This document shows positions 11,301 to 23,300 of a stretch of DNA of 64,000 nucleotides, one piece after another. The stretch covers positions 14,909,733-14,973,732 of the forward strand of contig NC_092473.1 in assembly GCF_047495875.1 (NCBI RefSeq), in the 5' to 3' direction. Every line of letters starts with the position of its first letter. Within the stretch, counting starts at the first letter, position 1. The notes under the pieces were generated by a model. That model was not told where the DNA came from, did not search any database, and saw only the letters and a list, made by a program, of their open reading frames with translations. Origin of the DNA: Pithys albifrons albifrons. Its lineage: Eukaryota > Chordata > Aves > Passeriformes > Thamnophilidae. The position numbers and the translations under genes are program-made.

Positions 11301-14300
11301 GTTCCCTCATAGGGAATGGCTGATTCCCTCACACTGATGTGTTCCCCCAACAGGGAATGGCTGATTCCCTCACACTGATGTGTTCCCTCAACAGGGAATT
11401 GCTGATTCCCTCACACTTTGCATCCTTAAAACAAGGACCAGGTGGTTTTTCTTTTTTTTTTTTTTTGCTGGGACTGAGAGGACATTGAGAAGGTTGGCAG
11501 AGAAGGTGCCATTTTGAGATCCATCCCTGGCCATTCTTTCTGTCTCTTTGGCCTCTCCTCATTTGTTTCCCTCTACTCCATCTCATTTATTTCACAGATG
11601 AGGTGGAGGAGAAAGTCTCTGATCTGGGGGACAAGAGGTTACCAAAGAAGGTGCAGTAGGGGAGGAAAGCTTTGAAAAGAGCAGCTCAAGGTCAGTCTGA
11701 AGTTCCAGAGGAGACTAAACCTGTGACAGCCTCAACCTTGGACCAAAAGGCTGCATTCCCCAAATCTGGGGCCAGTTGGTTCTCCAAGGGCTGCTCAAAC
11801 TGAATAAAAACCAAATCCAGTTGGTTCTCCAAGGGCTGCTCAAACTGAATAAAAACCAAATCCAGTTGGTTCTCCAAGGGCTGCTCAAACTGAATAAAAA
11901 ACAAATCCAGTTGGTTCTCCAAGGGCTGCTCAAACTGAATAAAAACCAAATCCAGTTGGTTCTCCAAGGGCTGCTCAAACTGAACAAAAACCAAATCCAG
12001 TTGGTTCTCCAAGGGCTGCTCAAACTGAATAAAAACCAAATCCAGTTGGTTCTCCAAGGGCTGCTCAAACTGAATAAAAACCAAATCCAGTTGGTTCTCC
12101 AAGGGCTGCTCAAACTGAATAAAAAACAAATACAAAGCTGATGAAAATCACCCAAAAGAAAATAAGTGTTTTGCCCTGACAAAACCTTGTCATCTTCAGC
12201 CCATAAATGGACATTCTACATACACCAGACAAAGAATTTCCCCCCAAACCTTCATGAATAAACATTCAATCAGCTTTCTTTGTCATTTAGAAGCCACATT
12301 CAATGAGGATTTTCCAGCTGTGGTTTTAAGCTGCTAAATTAATTAGGGTAGAACTCTCCCCCTGCCTTGAAGTGAAAGCTGCAGCTTTCTGAGGAGTGAT
12401 TGTTGCTGGAGGGGTCACCCCAGGCTTCCCTTCTCATTTTCTGAGCTTCACTGGAGGCCAAACTGGCATTTTTATTTGATCTGCATGAGATCTGCCTGGA
12501 ATAGCCCTGGGGTTTTCCCTTTAAAAGAGCCCTTGGCTGGAATGGAAACTGCAAGGACACCCCAAGGAACCCAAAAATCTGGCCTGCAGCCACCCCATTG
12601 TTTGGGGGGGAGAGAAAAGAAGGAGGGAGAGAAAAGACAGCCTGTAACCACAATGGTTTTTGACAGAAAAAAAATCAAATAATCTCTTGAAATGCCAAAC
12701 CAGAGGTCAGGTTGGTAAATCCCTGCTCCAGTCTCAGCCAAAATCCTTCACTGCAAAGGCAACATGAATACCAAAGGGCAAAGGGCTCAGAATAGAAACA
12801 TCTTCAGGCAGTGATGAAAAGCAAAGCAAATGGGTCTTTCCAAGAAAGGGAAATTCCCCTTGTTTTCCAGGTCACTGTGAATAGAGCAGGGGCTGCTTTG
12901 TGCTCAGTAACTCAGAGTTTCTGTGGCTAATTACACAAATTAGTTCTACTGATTCTCCTGTGGCCACTCATCCCCTGGAGGAGAAGGCAAGGCAGTGTCT
13001 GCTCTTGGCCAAGCCACATCCTGCTGTTCCCAGGGAATTCCTCTGCAGGCAGTTCCAGCTGATCCAAATGTGGCTGCCCCTCCTCTCCCAGTCCATCCCA
13101 GGACACACAGAGCTCCCAAAGCTCCTTCCAGCACCTCAGCTGGGGGATGTTCTGCAGGGGCTGAGGACTCCTCTGCCCATGTCTGTGCATCCTCCAAGTG
13201 CTGCTGCTCAACTGGCAGCTCAGAGGAGGTTCTGGCACCTCATCCTGGGTAAGATCTGGCAGTAAAAGTTTCCAGCAGTGCCTGGGGGGATTCAGGATGC
13301 TGCTGACACAGAAATGTGCACCTGACTCTAAAGACTGCAAGATTAAAGCTCAGACCATCAAACCCACAAGCCACCAGCACACAGCTTAGAGAGGGTAAGA
13401 TTTAAAAAGCAGAGGAACCCTGAACTTCTTGGAATTCTTCTAATGGAGGACTGCAAGCCAGCAAAAAGTTTCTTATATTCTTTTTTCAAATAAACAGATC
13501 CTTAACCAAGTGGACCCAGGAACTGAACACCTGAAGGGTCCCAGCAAATATTCAGACTGACAGCATTGCTGCTCCTCTTGCAGCTCATGAAAAAACTCCA
13601 CTACCAAGGCTGAGAAAAAGCTGATCATCTCCCCAGGTGGCTTCTGGTGGCCATGAAATGGTGTCACACAGCTGTCCCCAGGCCAAAAAGGGGGACACAC
13701 TAGGCCTGGATGAAGTCTGGGGGCTTACCTGGGGAAGGGCTTGTACCACAGTGTCCAGCAGGGCTCTCATGCCCGTGGCCATTTTCAGCAGTTTCAGCAC
13801 TGAAATGACAAGCAAAGCCTGGTGAGCAGGGTTGGGAAATATTGCAGGAACATCCAAGGGGAAATGTGGGCTCAGATCCTTAGGGAGGGTTTCCATCCCT
13901 CTGGCATCAGCTCGTACACGTGGCACATTCGCTGCGTCCTGGCAGGACCCACAGAGCAGCTGGACATCCTGAGCACTTCCCTTCCTAATTAATGTTAATT
14001 ACAGCAAAGCCAGAGCTGGGGGTTCACCTGGAGAAGGGAAGACTCCAAGGAGACTTCCGAGATCCTCCCAGTGCCTGAAGGGGCTCAAGAGAGCTGGAGA
14101 GGGACTTGGGACAAGGGATGGGGGGACAGGACAAAGGGAATGAGTTCCTGCTGACACAGGGCAGGGTTAGTTGGGATATTGGGAAGGAATTCCTCCCTGT
14201 GAGGGTGGGCAGGCCCTGGCACAGGTGCCCAGAGAAGCTGTGGCTGCCCCAGCCCTGGGAGTGTCCAAGGCCAGGTTGGACAGGGCTTGGAGCAACCTGG

Positions 14301-17300
14301 GCTGGTGGGAGGTGTCCCTGCCCATGGCAGGGGTGGCAGTGGGTGGGCTTTGAGGTCCTTTCCAACCCAAACCATTCTGGCATTCCATGAAAACAGACCC
14401 AAAGCCACGAGAACTCCAGTGTGTCCAGGGAGAGTGTTGGGGAGAGACTTCCCCAGTGAAGAGCATCATCTCCAGCTCTAGTTGCCATCCCTCCCTCTCT
14501 TGGCTGGCTCAGTAGGAGGGTCTGTGATCCCATATTTCAACCAGAGTCCAACCTGAGATGCCACTGGGAAAACCCACGGAACCAGCTTGTCTTTGGGGTG
14601 ACATTTTGCAGCCCCATCACATAAGTGTTCCCAGTCAAGCTGAAACAGCAGGGCTGGAAGAAGAGATGGCCCAGGTTGCCCTGAGATGTGTGAGGAGCAG
14701 CACACACACCTCGGGCTGTCCTGAGCACAGCCCCAGGAGCAGCACACACACCTCGGGCTGTCCTGAGCACAGCCCCAGGAGCAGCACACACACCTCGGGC
14801 TGTCCTGAGCACAGCCCCAGGAGCAGCACACACACCTCGGGCTGTCCTGAGCACAGCCCCAGGAGCAGCACACACACCTCGGGCTGTCCTGAGCACAGCC
14901 CCAGGAGCAGCACACACACCTCGGGCTATCCTGAGCCCCAGGAGCAGCACACACACCTCGGGCTGTCCTGAGCACAGCCCCAGGAGCAGCACACACACCT
15001 CGGGCTGTCCTGAGCACAGCCCCAGGAGCAGCACACACACCTCGGGCTGTCCTGAGCCCCAGGAGCAGCACACACACCTCGGGCTGTCCTGAGCACAGCC
15101 ACAGGAACAGCACAAACACCTCGGGCTATCCTGAGCCCCAGGAGCAGCACACACACCTCGGGCTGTCCTGAGCACAGCCCCAGGAGCAGCACACACACCT
15201 CGGGCTGAGCATATCCCCAGGAGCAGCACACACACCTCGGGCTGTCCTGAGCACAGCCCCAGGAGCAGCACACACACCTCGGGCTATCCTGAGCCCCAGG
15301 AGCAGCACACACACCTCGGGCTGAGCACAGCCCCAGGAGCAGCACACACACCTCGGGCTATCCTGAGCACAGCCCCAGGAGCAGCACACACACCTCGGGC
15401 TGTCCTGAGCACAGCCCCAGGAGCAGCACACACACCTCGGGCTGTCCTGAGCACAGCCCTAGGAGCAGCACACACACCTCGGGCTGTCCTGAGCACAGCC
15501 CCAGGAGCAGCACACACACCTCGGGCTGTCCTGAGCACAGCCCCAGGAGCAGCACACACACCTCGGGCTATCCTGAGCACAGCCCCAGGAGCAGCACACA
15601 CACCTCGGGCTATCCTGAGCACAGCCCCAGGAGCAGCACACACACCTCGGGCTGTCCTGAGCATATCCCCAGGAGCAGCACACACACCTCGGGCTGTCCT
15701 GAGCACAGCCCCAGGAACAGCACACACACCTCGGGCTGTCCTGAGCACAGCCCCAGGAGCAGCACACACACCTTGGGCTGTCCTGAGCACAGCCCCAGGA
15801 GCAGCACACACACCTCGGGCTGTCCTGAGCACAGCCCCAGGAGCAGCACACACACCTCGGGCTGTCCTGAGCACAGCCCCAGGAGCAGCACACACACCTC
15901 GGGCTATCCTGAGCCCCAGGAGCAGCACACACACCTCGGGCTATCCTGAGCACCCGCATGATGCGGATGATGGTGGGGTTGATGGGAAGGGCAGCGTTCA
16001 TCTCGATCTCCTCCAAGGTGATCCCCACAATGGACAGCAGAACTATGGCCAAGTCCAGCTGGTTCCACCTGCAGAGAGACAGGAAGGACAAAGACATTCA
16101 AATCATACATGAAGAGACCAGGGAATTAAATGTTAGTAACAGGCACAAGCAGATCCCAAATTCTTCTCCTCTCTCAAATCTGGGCCCAGGATCTCGTGTG
16201 TGGTACAAAACCTGCAGCTGGCACTGCCACCCTGGGAGCCACAAGCTCTGGGAAGGGGTGGGAGCTGACTGGGAAGTGTCCCTGCCTCCCTCCAGGCTGG
16301 AGGGACCTGGGATGTGACACAACACAGCTGCTCCCACATTGTCACCTGTCCCTTGAACTCCTCCACTGGAGTATTTTCAGTGATTTATGGCCTAACACTT
16401 GTAAAGGGCCTTTCACACCAACACCAGAAGGGCAGCAAGAGGTGAAGAAACTGTGTCCTACATGACTTCAACACTGCTCAGAGCAGCTTCCAGCCACTCA
16501 GGTCAGGATCAATGAAGCAGACAAGCTGAACTGGTGGAAAAATGTCCAACCTTCCCCTGCTCAGTCACATTTGCTTCTGGTTCAGAGGGAGGCACAGTGA
16601 GGATGGGAGGGCAGGGGGGCTGAACACGAGCTCTGTGTGTGCCAGGGGAGTCACCAAAGCTCTGCAAAAGAAGCTTGTTTTGAGGGACTCTGTGCCCTCA
16701 GGCTGCCAACACCACTCTTTTGAGGACTGGGTTGATGTCATCAGGTTGTTGCTGACCTGGTAGAAAGGGAGATAACTAGAATTTTGTGAGATTTCCTAAA
16801 CTCCTCCTGCAAAGCAGAACCAGCTTAGAATTCTCAGTTCCTACCCTTGCACTCAGCAGGCAGATCACCTGGCTCTGAAAGTGGGGCAGCTCTGACTCCC
16901 CAGTGCAACAGGAGCTGAAAATCCTCTCACCTGTCCTTGAAGAACCTTCGGAAGCCAAAGGCCACCAACTTCAGCAGGGCCTCGAACACGAAGACGATGG
17001 TGAAGACGTAGTTGCAGTACTTGAGGGCTTCATCCAGGGACTGCAAAGAGACACCCCAGTGAGACCAGTCCAGTTACCCTTTCTTACATCCCCCTGGAGG
17101 AACCAGCAGGTACAAGGGGGACACAGGCACAGAGATGTAGGGAATAAAGGCAGAGTAGCTCAGTGAGCTCACTAAATCACACAGCAAAGCTGACAGAAAG
17201 GATTAAACACTGATTCAAACAAAAACCTCAAAAGCACTAAGATTAGTCGTGCTAAAAATGTCAAGTTCAGCCTTAGTGCACTGCTTGTTCAGTCTGGGGC

Positions 17301-20300
17301 AGATACAAAAACTTCCCTCCTTCCCCACCTACTAAAGTTTATTTCTGAGCTGCAGAATAAAGCACTTGATGCATCAGTTCTGGATTCCAGCACGGCAACT
17401 CCTGGGACAAAAGCTTTGCTTCAAAAGCTCAGAAACATTAATTAACATTGGGGCTGGATGAAATCCTGCCTTCTTGAAAAATGTTACAGCTCTAGAGCTG
17501 GGCAAAGCTTGTCCATATTTGGTGCAACGTTCAGGCTCTCTGTGGAGCTGCTCTCGGAAGTCAGGAATCCACAGTGTTTATCCTCCAGGATGGGGAGTGT
17601 TTATAACGGATTTCATTGGAATTACAGGCCAACAAGAGCAAAGGAATCTGGCTGGGACCTTAAAATAGACAGTTGAAAAGTAAATCAGCTCTTTGGATGG
17701 GGAGGGATGGGGGAAGAGGAGGAAGGGAAGGGAAACTTCGTTCAGTGTAACAGAGGCCTCTGTATTTTCAAGAAGAAAATGGTAATTATGAACATCAAAA
17801 CAGCCAAAATTGGGAATAAATGGACTAGAGGAGTCTGCAAAGCCTGTCAGAGCAAGCCCCAGGGCACAGCAGAATTCTCCTTGTCACCTCTGTCTGATGA
17901 CTGGGCTTTGCTGGCCCCATTACCACGGGATGACCATACACTGATTTTTTGGGAATGAGAGTTGGAAGTTGTTTAGGTGTTGGCATTTCTCCCCTACCTT
18001 TGCTGCAGTGCCTAAAACAAAATGGGATGACCATGGGACAATTTCCTATTTATTCCGTGCTGAGCACAGCCCTGAGCTTGACTTGTACCATCATTTGGGA
18101 TGGTTTGCATTTGGATTTAGTGTTGTGTGAACAGAAACCAAGTGCAAATAGGAGCTAATCTGGATAAATCCCATTTCAGAAACTCTGGGGCAGAGCAGCA
18201 CAGGCAGCTGGGAACACACACACCTCACCCTCAGGCTCAGCACCCAGGAGGCACTTGCAGCTTCCCTGGGAATACTGGAAAAGTAAACCCTGAGCTCCAT
18301 GGTGGAAGATGGATGTCTGGCCAGGCTGGGTGATGGATGACTTTAGGATACACAAAGGGAGGTTGCACTCACCAGTTGGTTTATTCTAAATTCACCGAGG
18401 AAAAGAAACGTCGCTCTGCACACAATAACTTCAGGTTTATCTCTCTCTGTGGAATGTCCTAAAAAACTCTGGACTGTTTCACAGTTTGAGGGGCTGGGAT
18501 CAGGAGAGGAAATGTTTGGATTGGTCTTTTCCTAGTTTATTTCCCCTCTCCATTAGCCTGATCATCTGTTGGTTTTTTTAACCAAAAGCAGGGAAATAAA
18601 TGAAGGTCTTGGCTGAGGTGACTCCCCAAGGGTGGGGCTGGCCTGGAATGGGATGGACTGCAATGCTGAGGCTCTCAGAGAACTCCTGGTCCTCTGCTGC
18701 CCACCCTGCTGGGCTGCAGGGGCTCACCTTGGGCTGGTTGTAGTGCTCCATGGACATGGTGATGACGTTGACGCCGATGATGAAGGTGATGAAGAGGTCG
18801 AGGTAGTGGCTGGTGCAGAGGCTGTGGATGTATCTCCGCGCCGGGGAGTAGTCGGCGTAGTACGGTCTGCGCTGAGCTTCTGCAGGGACAGGAGGGCAGG
18901 GGGTGAGCCAGGCCCTGCTGCAGGGCTGCTCCCACCACTGAGGTCCCCTCGCCCACACCTGCAGCCAGGGAAAAGCCTGTGGAGAACTGAGTCATGAAAT
19001 CCATGTGGAGTGGCCGAGTGGTGGCACCTTCCATGGCCTTGGTGGGTGATGAGGATGAGCCAAACCTCTGGTGCCTGCTCAGGGCACCTCCACAGCCTTG
19101 CCAACCTTCTCCTCCCAAGTGGTCCATGAGTAGTCCTACATATTGTTTTTCTGCAGATCCCAGACTATTCTGAGCTGGAAGGGACCCACAAGGATCATCG
19201 AGTCCAACTCTTCAGTCAATGGCCCACACAGGGCATTGAATCCATGACCTTGGCATTATTACAGCCAAGTTTTAACCAACTGAGCTGATCTCAGGGTAAA
19301 ATGCTCTCTGTTCTCACTGCTCTGCCTCAGGTTTGAGGAGAACCTCCTCCCAGAAAAGGGCTCTTGTCAGGCAGGGAGAGGAGCAGGATGGAAACCAGAC
19401 CCAAAGCCAAGAGAAAAGCTCCCAAAGCTTCAAACCCAGCTAAGCTTTGACTCCAGCTCAGAGCAAGGCTTAGGGCAGGTCTCATGGGCTGGACTCAACA
19501 TCTCTCCTAATCCTGGGGACATCAGGCATGTTCCATGTGGGAGAGGAGCATGGGCTGAGCTCAGCTGCTGTGCCAGGAGCATCTTGGGGGGTTTGAGGGG
19601 TCCAAAGGGAGCAGAGCGATGCCAGTGGCAGGGCACAAGCAGCAGGGTTGGCAGGTTGGCAGCACACAGGAGGCATCAGCAGCCATGGAGAGGGGGCTCA
19701 GCACTGGGCTCTGCAAGGACAAGCAGCACAAGCTCCTCTGGAAATACAAATAGAAATTTATCTTCATAAAATACAGAATGAACTGATGTATAGATATAAA
19801 CCAAGGCCTGGCTGCATCTAAATCATATTTAACCTGCATCCAGCTGTGCATTCAGGTTAAATATCCATTCAGGCTGTGCCCACAGGAATTTTAGAGCTCA
19901 TCCTCTGGTTGTAACTCCTCCTTTTTTCTCTTTGAAAAAGGGAAATTTCTGCCCATGCCCAAGTTCCTGGGGCTGTTCCAAGGAAGGGGTTTGGATCCTG
20001 GGACTGAGCTGGATTTACTGTGGGTGTCTCTCCTAAATGAGACTGTGACCACCAGGATGGCTCTGGGCACTCAGATGGAGCCAAATTCTTGTCAAACTTC
20101 AGAAATGTAAATATTCAGAGTTTACATAAGGCCAGGGCAGCATTAGTGTGGATTTTGCAAGGCAAAAATAGACATGTTAGGTCATCCCAAGCCAGAGCAG
20201 GATTGTTCTTAACAGAGAGAGGTTTCTGCAAACATTTCAGCAAATTAACAGAGAGGGGTTTTTGCAAATATTTCAGCAAATGAAGCTTGAAATGCACGAG

Positions 20301-23300
20301 GAGCTGAGAAAAAGGAGTTGCTTTACCTTGAAAATAAGGAGGGAAATGAGTTCAAAAGAACTCAGTGCCCCTCAAATCCATCCTCCACTCCTCCCATCCT
20401 GCTAATATCTCTCAGATGACTCTTAAAACGTGTGTGTGGGGGTTTGGTGGTGCAACTGGTGCCAGATTAGAGTCCAAACCCCTAAAATTAATTGGATAAA
20501 GGGAAACAGAACCTGTTGCTCTCTTTCAACTACAGTTTTGTTCCGGTAATTAAAAGTACAGTGGAGGCATTTGACAAACATTTCCTTCTGACCAGGGTCA
20601 CCAAGACTTATTTTGGTTTTTTAAGGGGTGTGGAAAAACAAGATGAAAGCAAACAGTTGTTTTTGAACACATTTTTCTGTTGCTTTCATGTGCCTTAATC
20701 CTCCGAGTCATCTTGGACTGGTGGAGCTGTCTCTGCTACTGAGCTCAGCATGTCTAAAAAATAATAATAAAAACATGGCAGTAGGATATTTCCTTAAACC
20801 TCTACAATGTGCTTTCATGTGTATTCAGGATTACAACATATTCTTTGTTATTTTTCTTTTAAGGAAATGTCTTCTTGGGAGTGCAAATAATCAGCCCATT
20901 GGGAGGTCTGAAAATACCCCTAATAGTTACATGTTATATCAAAGGACTATTTATTAATGACTAATGGTTGATTAATGGATCTCAGAAGAAGATTAGCAGG
21001 GATGAGCTGGCACCACATGAGGAAAACAGGTTGCAAGTGGCTTTAACTACCTTCTAACCTGCCCAAATGCAGCAAAATATCAGGGGCTTATTCTATTTTA
21101 TAAACTCCTTATCTAAGGATAATCACAAGAAGACATTTCCCACTGCAAAGCTGCTGAACAGAAAACCTTCTGAGCTGCCTCTCAGTAACACAACTCTCCC
21201 ATTCCTTGGGCTGGAGATAAAAAAATTAAGGAGGAACCTCCCAGCCCTAGAGATGGGTCTGCTTGAGAGCCCAGAGGAGTCTCAGAGGTGTCTCTGTCAG
21301 CACAGGCCAAGTCTCTGCTCAGAGACCTTGGACAGGTTTGACCTGACGTGGCATGAGGAGCTCCAGGAAAAGCCTTGAGGATGCCAAGGTTAACAGGTGG
21401 AAAAGAAACTTCTCCAGGGAAGACAAGCACAGAGACAGGGGCAATAAAACACATGCACAGTGCCATGCTCGGGGCAGGGGCCATGCAATGTCCATCAGAG
21501 GAGATGCTGCTCATGCCAGGCTGGAGAGGAGGTGCCAGAGGGACACAGGGCAGTGCTGGCCCTGGATCAGGGGAGCCCAGGGGGGCTGCAGGGGGGTGGA
21601 AGCAGAGACAGAGCAGCCACAGCAGCTTCACTGCAGCTCTGACTCCTCCAGGCAGGAGGGAGGCCACAGCTCTGGTGGCTCCCAGTGCCTTTAGGAGCAG
21701 TTTTACCTCAGCCAACAGCACAGGGAGCAGCTCCAGCCTCCTCCCAGCTCACACACAGCTGGAACTCTCAGTGAGACTATTTATCCTCCTGTTTGGGGGT
21801 TAAGTGTCCACTGTTCATCCTGGGGGCTGCAGGAGGACCTGAGCCAGGAGCACAGGACCAGGGGCAAGTGGGCACAGCAGACAGGGGAGAGCTAATCCAT
21901 CCCTAATTGCAGGAGACAAAATACAACTTGTGCCTTGGTTTCTCCAGGGAAAAGGATTTTGGGATGGGAGTCCCACCAGCCACCAGCAGACTCCTGTCAT
22001 CAGAAATCACCCATTGGTTTGGAAAGGACCTCAAAAATCATCCAGTTCCACCCCCTGCCACGAGCAGGGACAACTTCAACCATCCCAGGTTGCTCCAAGC
22101 CCCATCCAACCTGGCCTTGGACAGTTCCAGGGATGGGGCAGCCACAGCTTCTCTGGGCACCCTGTGCCAGGGGCTGCCCACCCTCCCAGGGAAGAATTTC
22201 TTCCCAATATCTAACCTAAACCTCTCAGTCTGGAGCCATCACCCCTTGTCCTGTAAATAGTCTCTCTCCATCAACCACAAACAAGTTTCTCTTCAGCTGC
22301 TGCTCTGAACTGGCAGAAATGCAGAACAGCAAAGAGAAACCATCAAACACAAGAAAAAAGGAAACCCACAGCCCTTTCTCCCCCCCCCCCAGTTCTAGAT
22401 GTTGGCTAATGCTTGAGTCTCACCTCCCTGCAGAGTGTGTAAACTTCTTTGCTTGTGGTTGTGCTGACATGAAAATTAATGAAGCACCATCTCCTGGCTT
22501 AAAAGCATTCTGGTTGGCATTGTAATTCCCAGCTACAGCTCCTCCATTACAATCCTCTGCAGGAAACATTAGAAAGCCCTAATGGGTTTATCCAAGCTTG
22601 GCCCAGAGCAGCTCTGTACCTGCAGCTGCCTGGAAAAATAAAGGAGAGGGCTTGAGTTGGAAACACTGAGATAGAGAGTGCCCGAAATCTGAGTTACAGC
22701 TCAAATGTTTCTGCTGGATACAGAGAGGGCTGTGGCACTGAGAGGGTGCATGAAGTTAAATCCCACTGTGAGCTGGCCAAGACTGTTCCCCTCTAGAGAA
22801 AAGCACCTCTTCTGGTTCTTAAAACGGGCCTCTTCCTTCCACAACTCCCAGACACAGCTCTGCTGGGAAATGCCTTGGAGAAACACGGCTGTGGGCACAA
22901 GAAATGGGGAAAAGCATTTCTTTGGAGTTCTGTTTCTAGGGTCTTCCCAAGGACCAGTGACACCACTGAAAGGCACTCTGCTCCCCAGCCAGAACCTTCC
23001 CTGGGCTGTGATTCTGTGATTTCCAGCTTTCCCAGCATTACCCAGTGTCAGCCAGACCACCTTCCAGCCTCTGAGGGCCAGAGCTGATCTGACACCCCAT
23101 CTGCTGCCCTCCCAGCAGATACAGGACACTTGGATTTGGCCCCAAATCCTGAGGCAGATCAAGCTGATCCACGTGTTCTTAATCAAGAACTTCAGTCTGG
23201 GGAGGTCTGTGTTTTCTGAGAAGCTCATTAAAAGGTTGGGAGCAGCAGGACTGATAATTGCACTACACTTACCCACCCCTGCATGCAGTGGATGGAGCAG

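Larger units (their letters stand above)
5127..13728 (-). other. Large intron between exons 19 and 20
   Basis: This 8.6-kb intron holds three unrelated tandem arrays (about 5996-6558, 10487-11418 and 11770-12133) and one CR1 fragment (7915-8140). A GGAAA-type purine run precedes the CR1 piece at about 7911-7940. No further coding exon fits: exon 19 and exon 20 join directly in phase (Gln|Val). Confidence 0.7.

Noticed and set aside
14537..15934. Long frames of [14 protein letters not shown] / [14 protein letters not shown] repeats as a new repetitive protein
   Set aside because: They are translations of the 42/37-bp array; frames are open because 42 is a multiple of three. Only the exon 18 part is real coding sequence.
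19219..19290. Functional tRNA-Ile gene
   Set aside because: The head is degenerate, the acceptor stem does not close, and it is followed directly by a CR1-like tail, as in a SINE.
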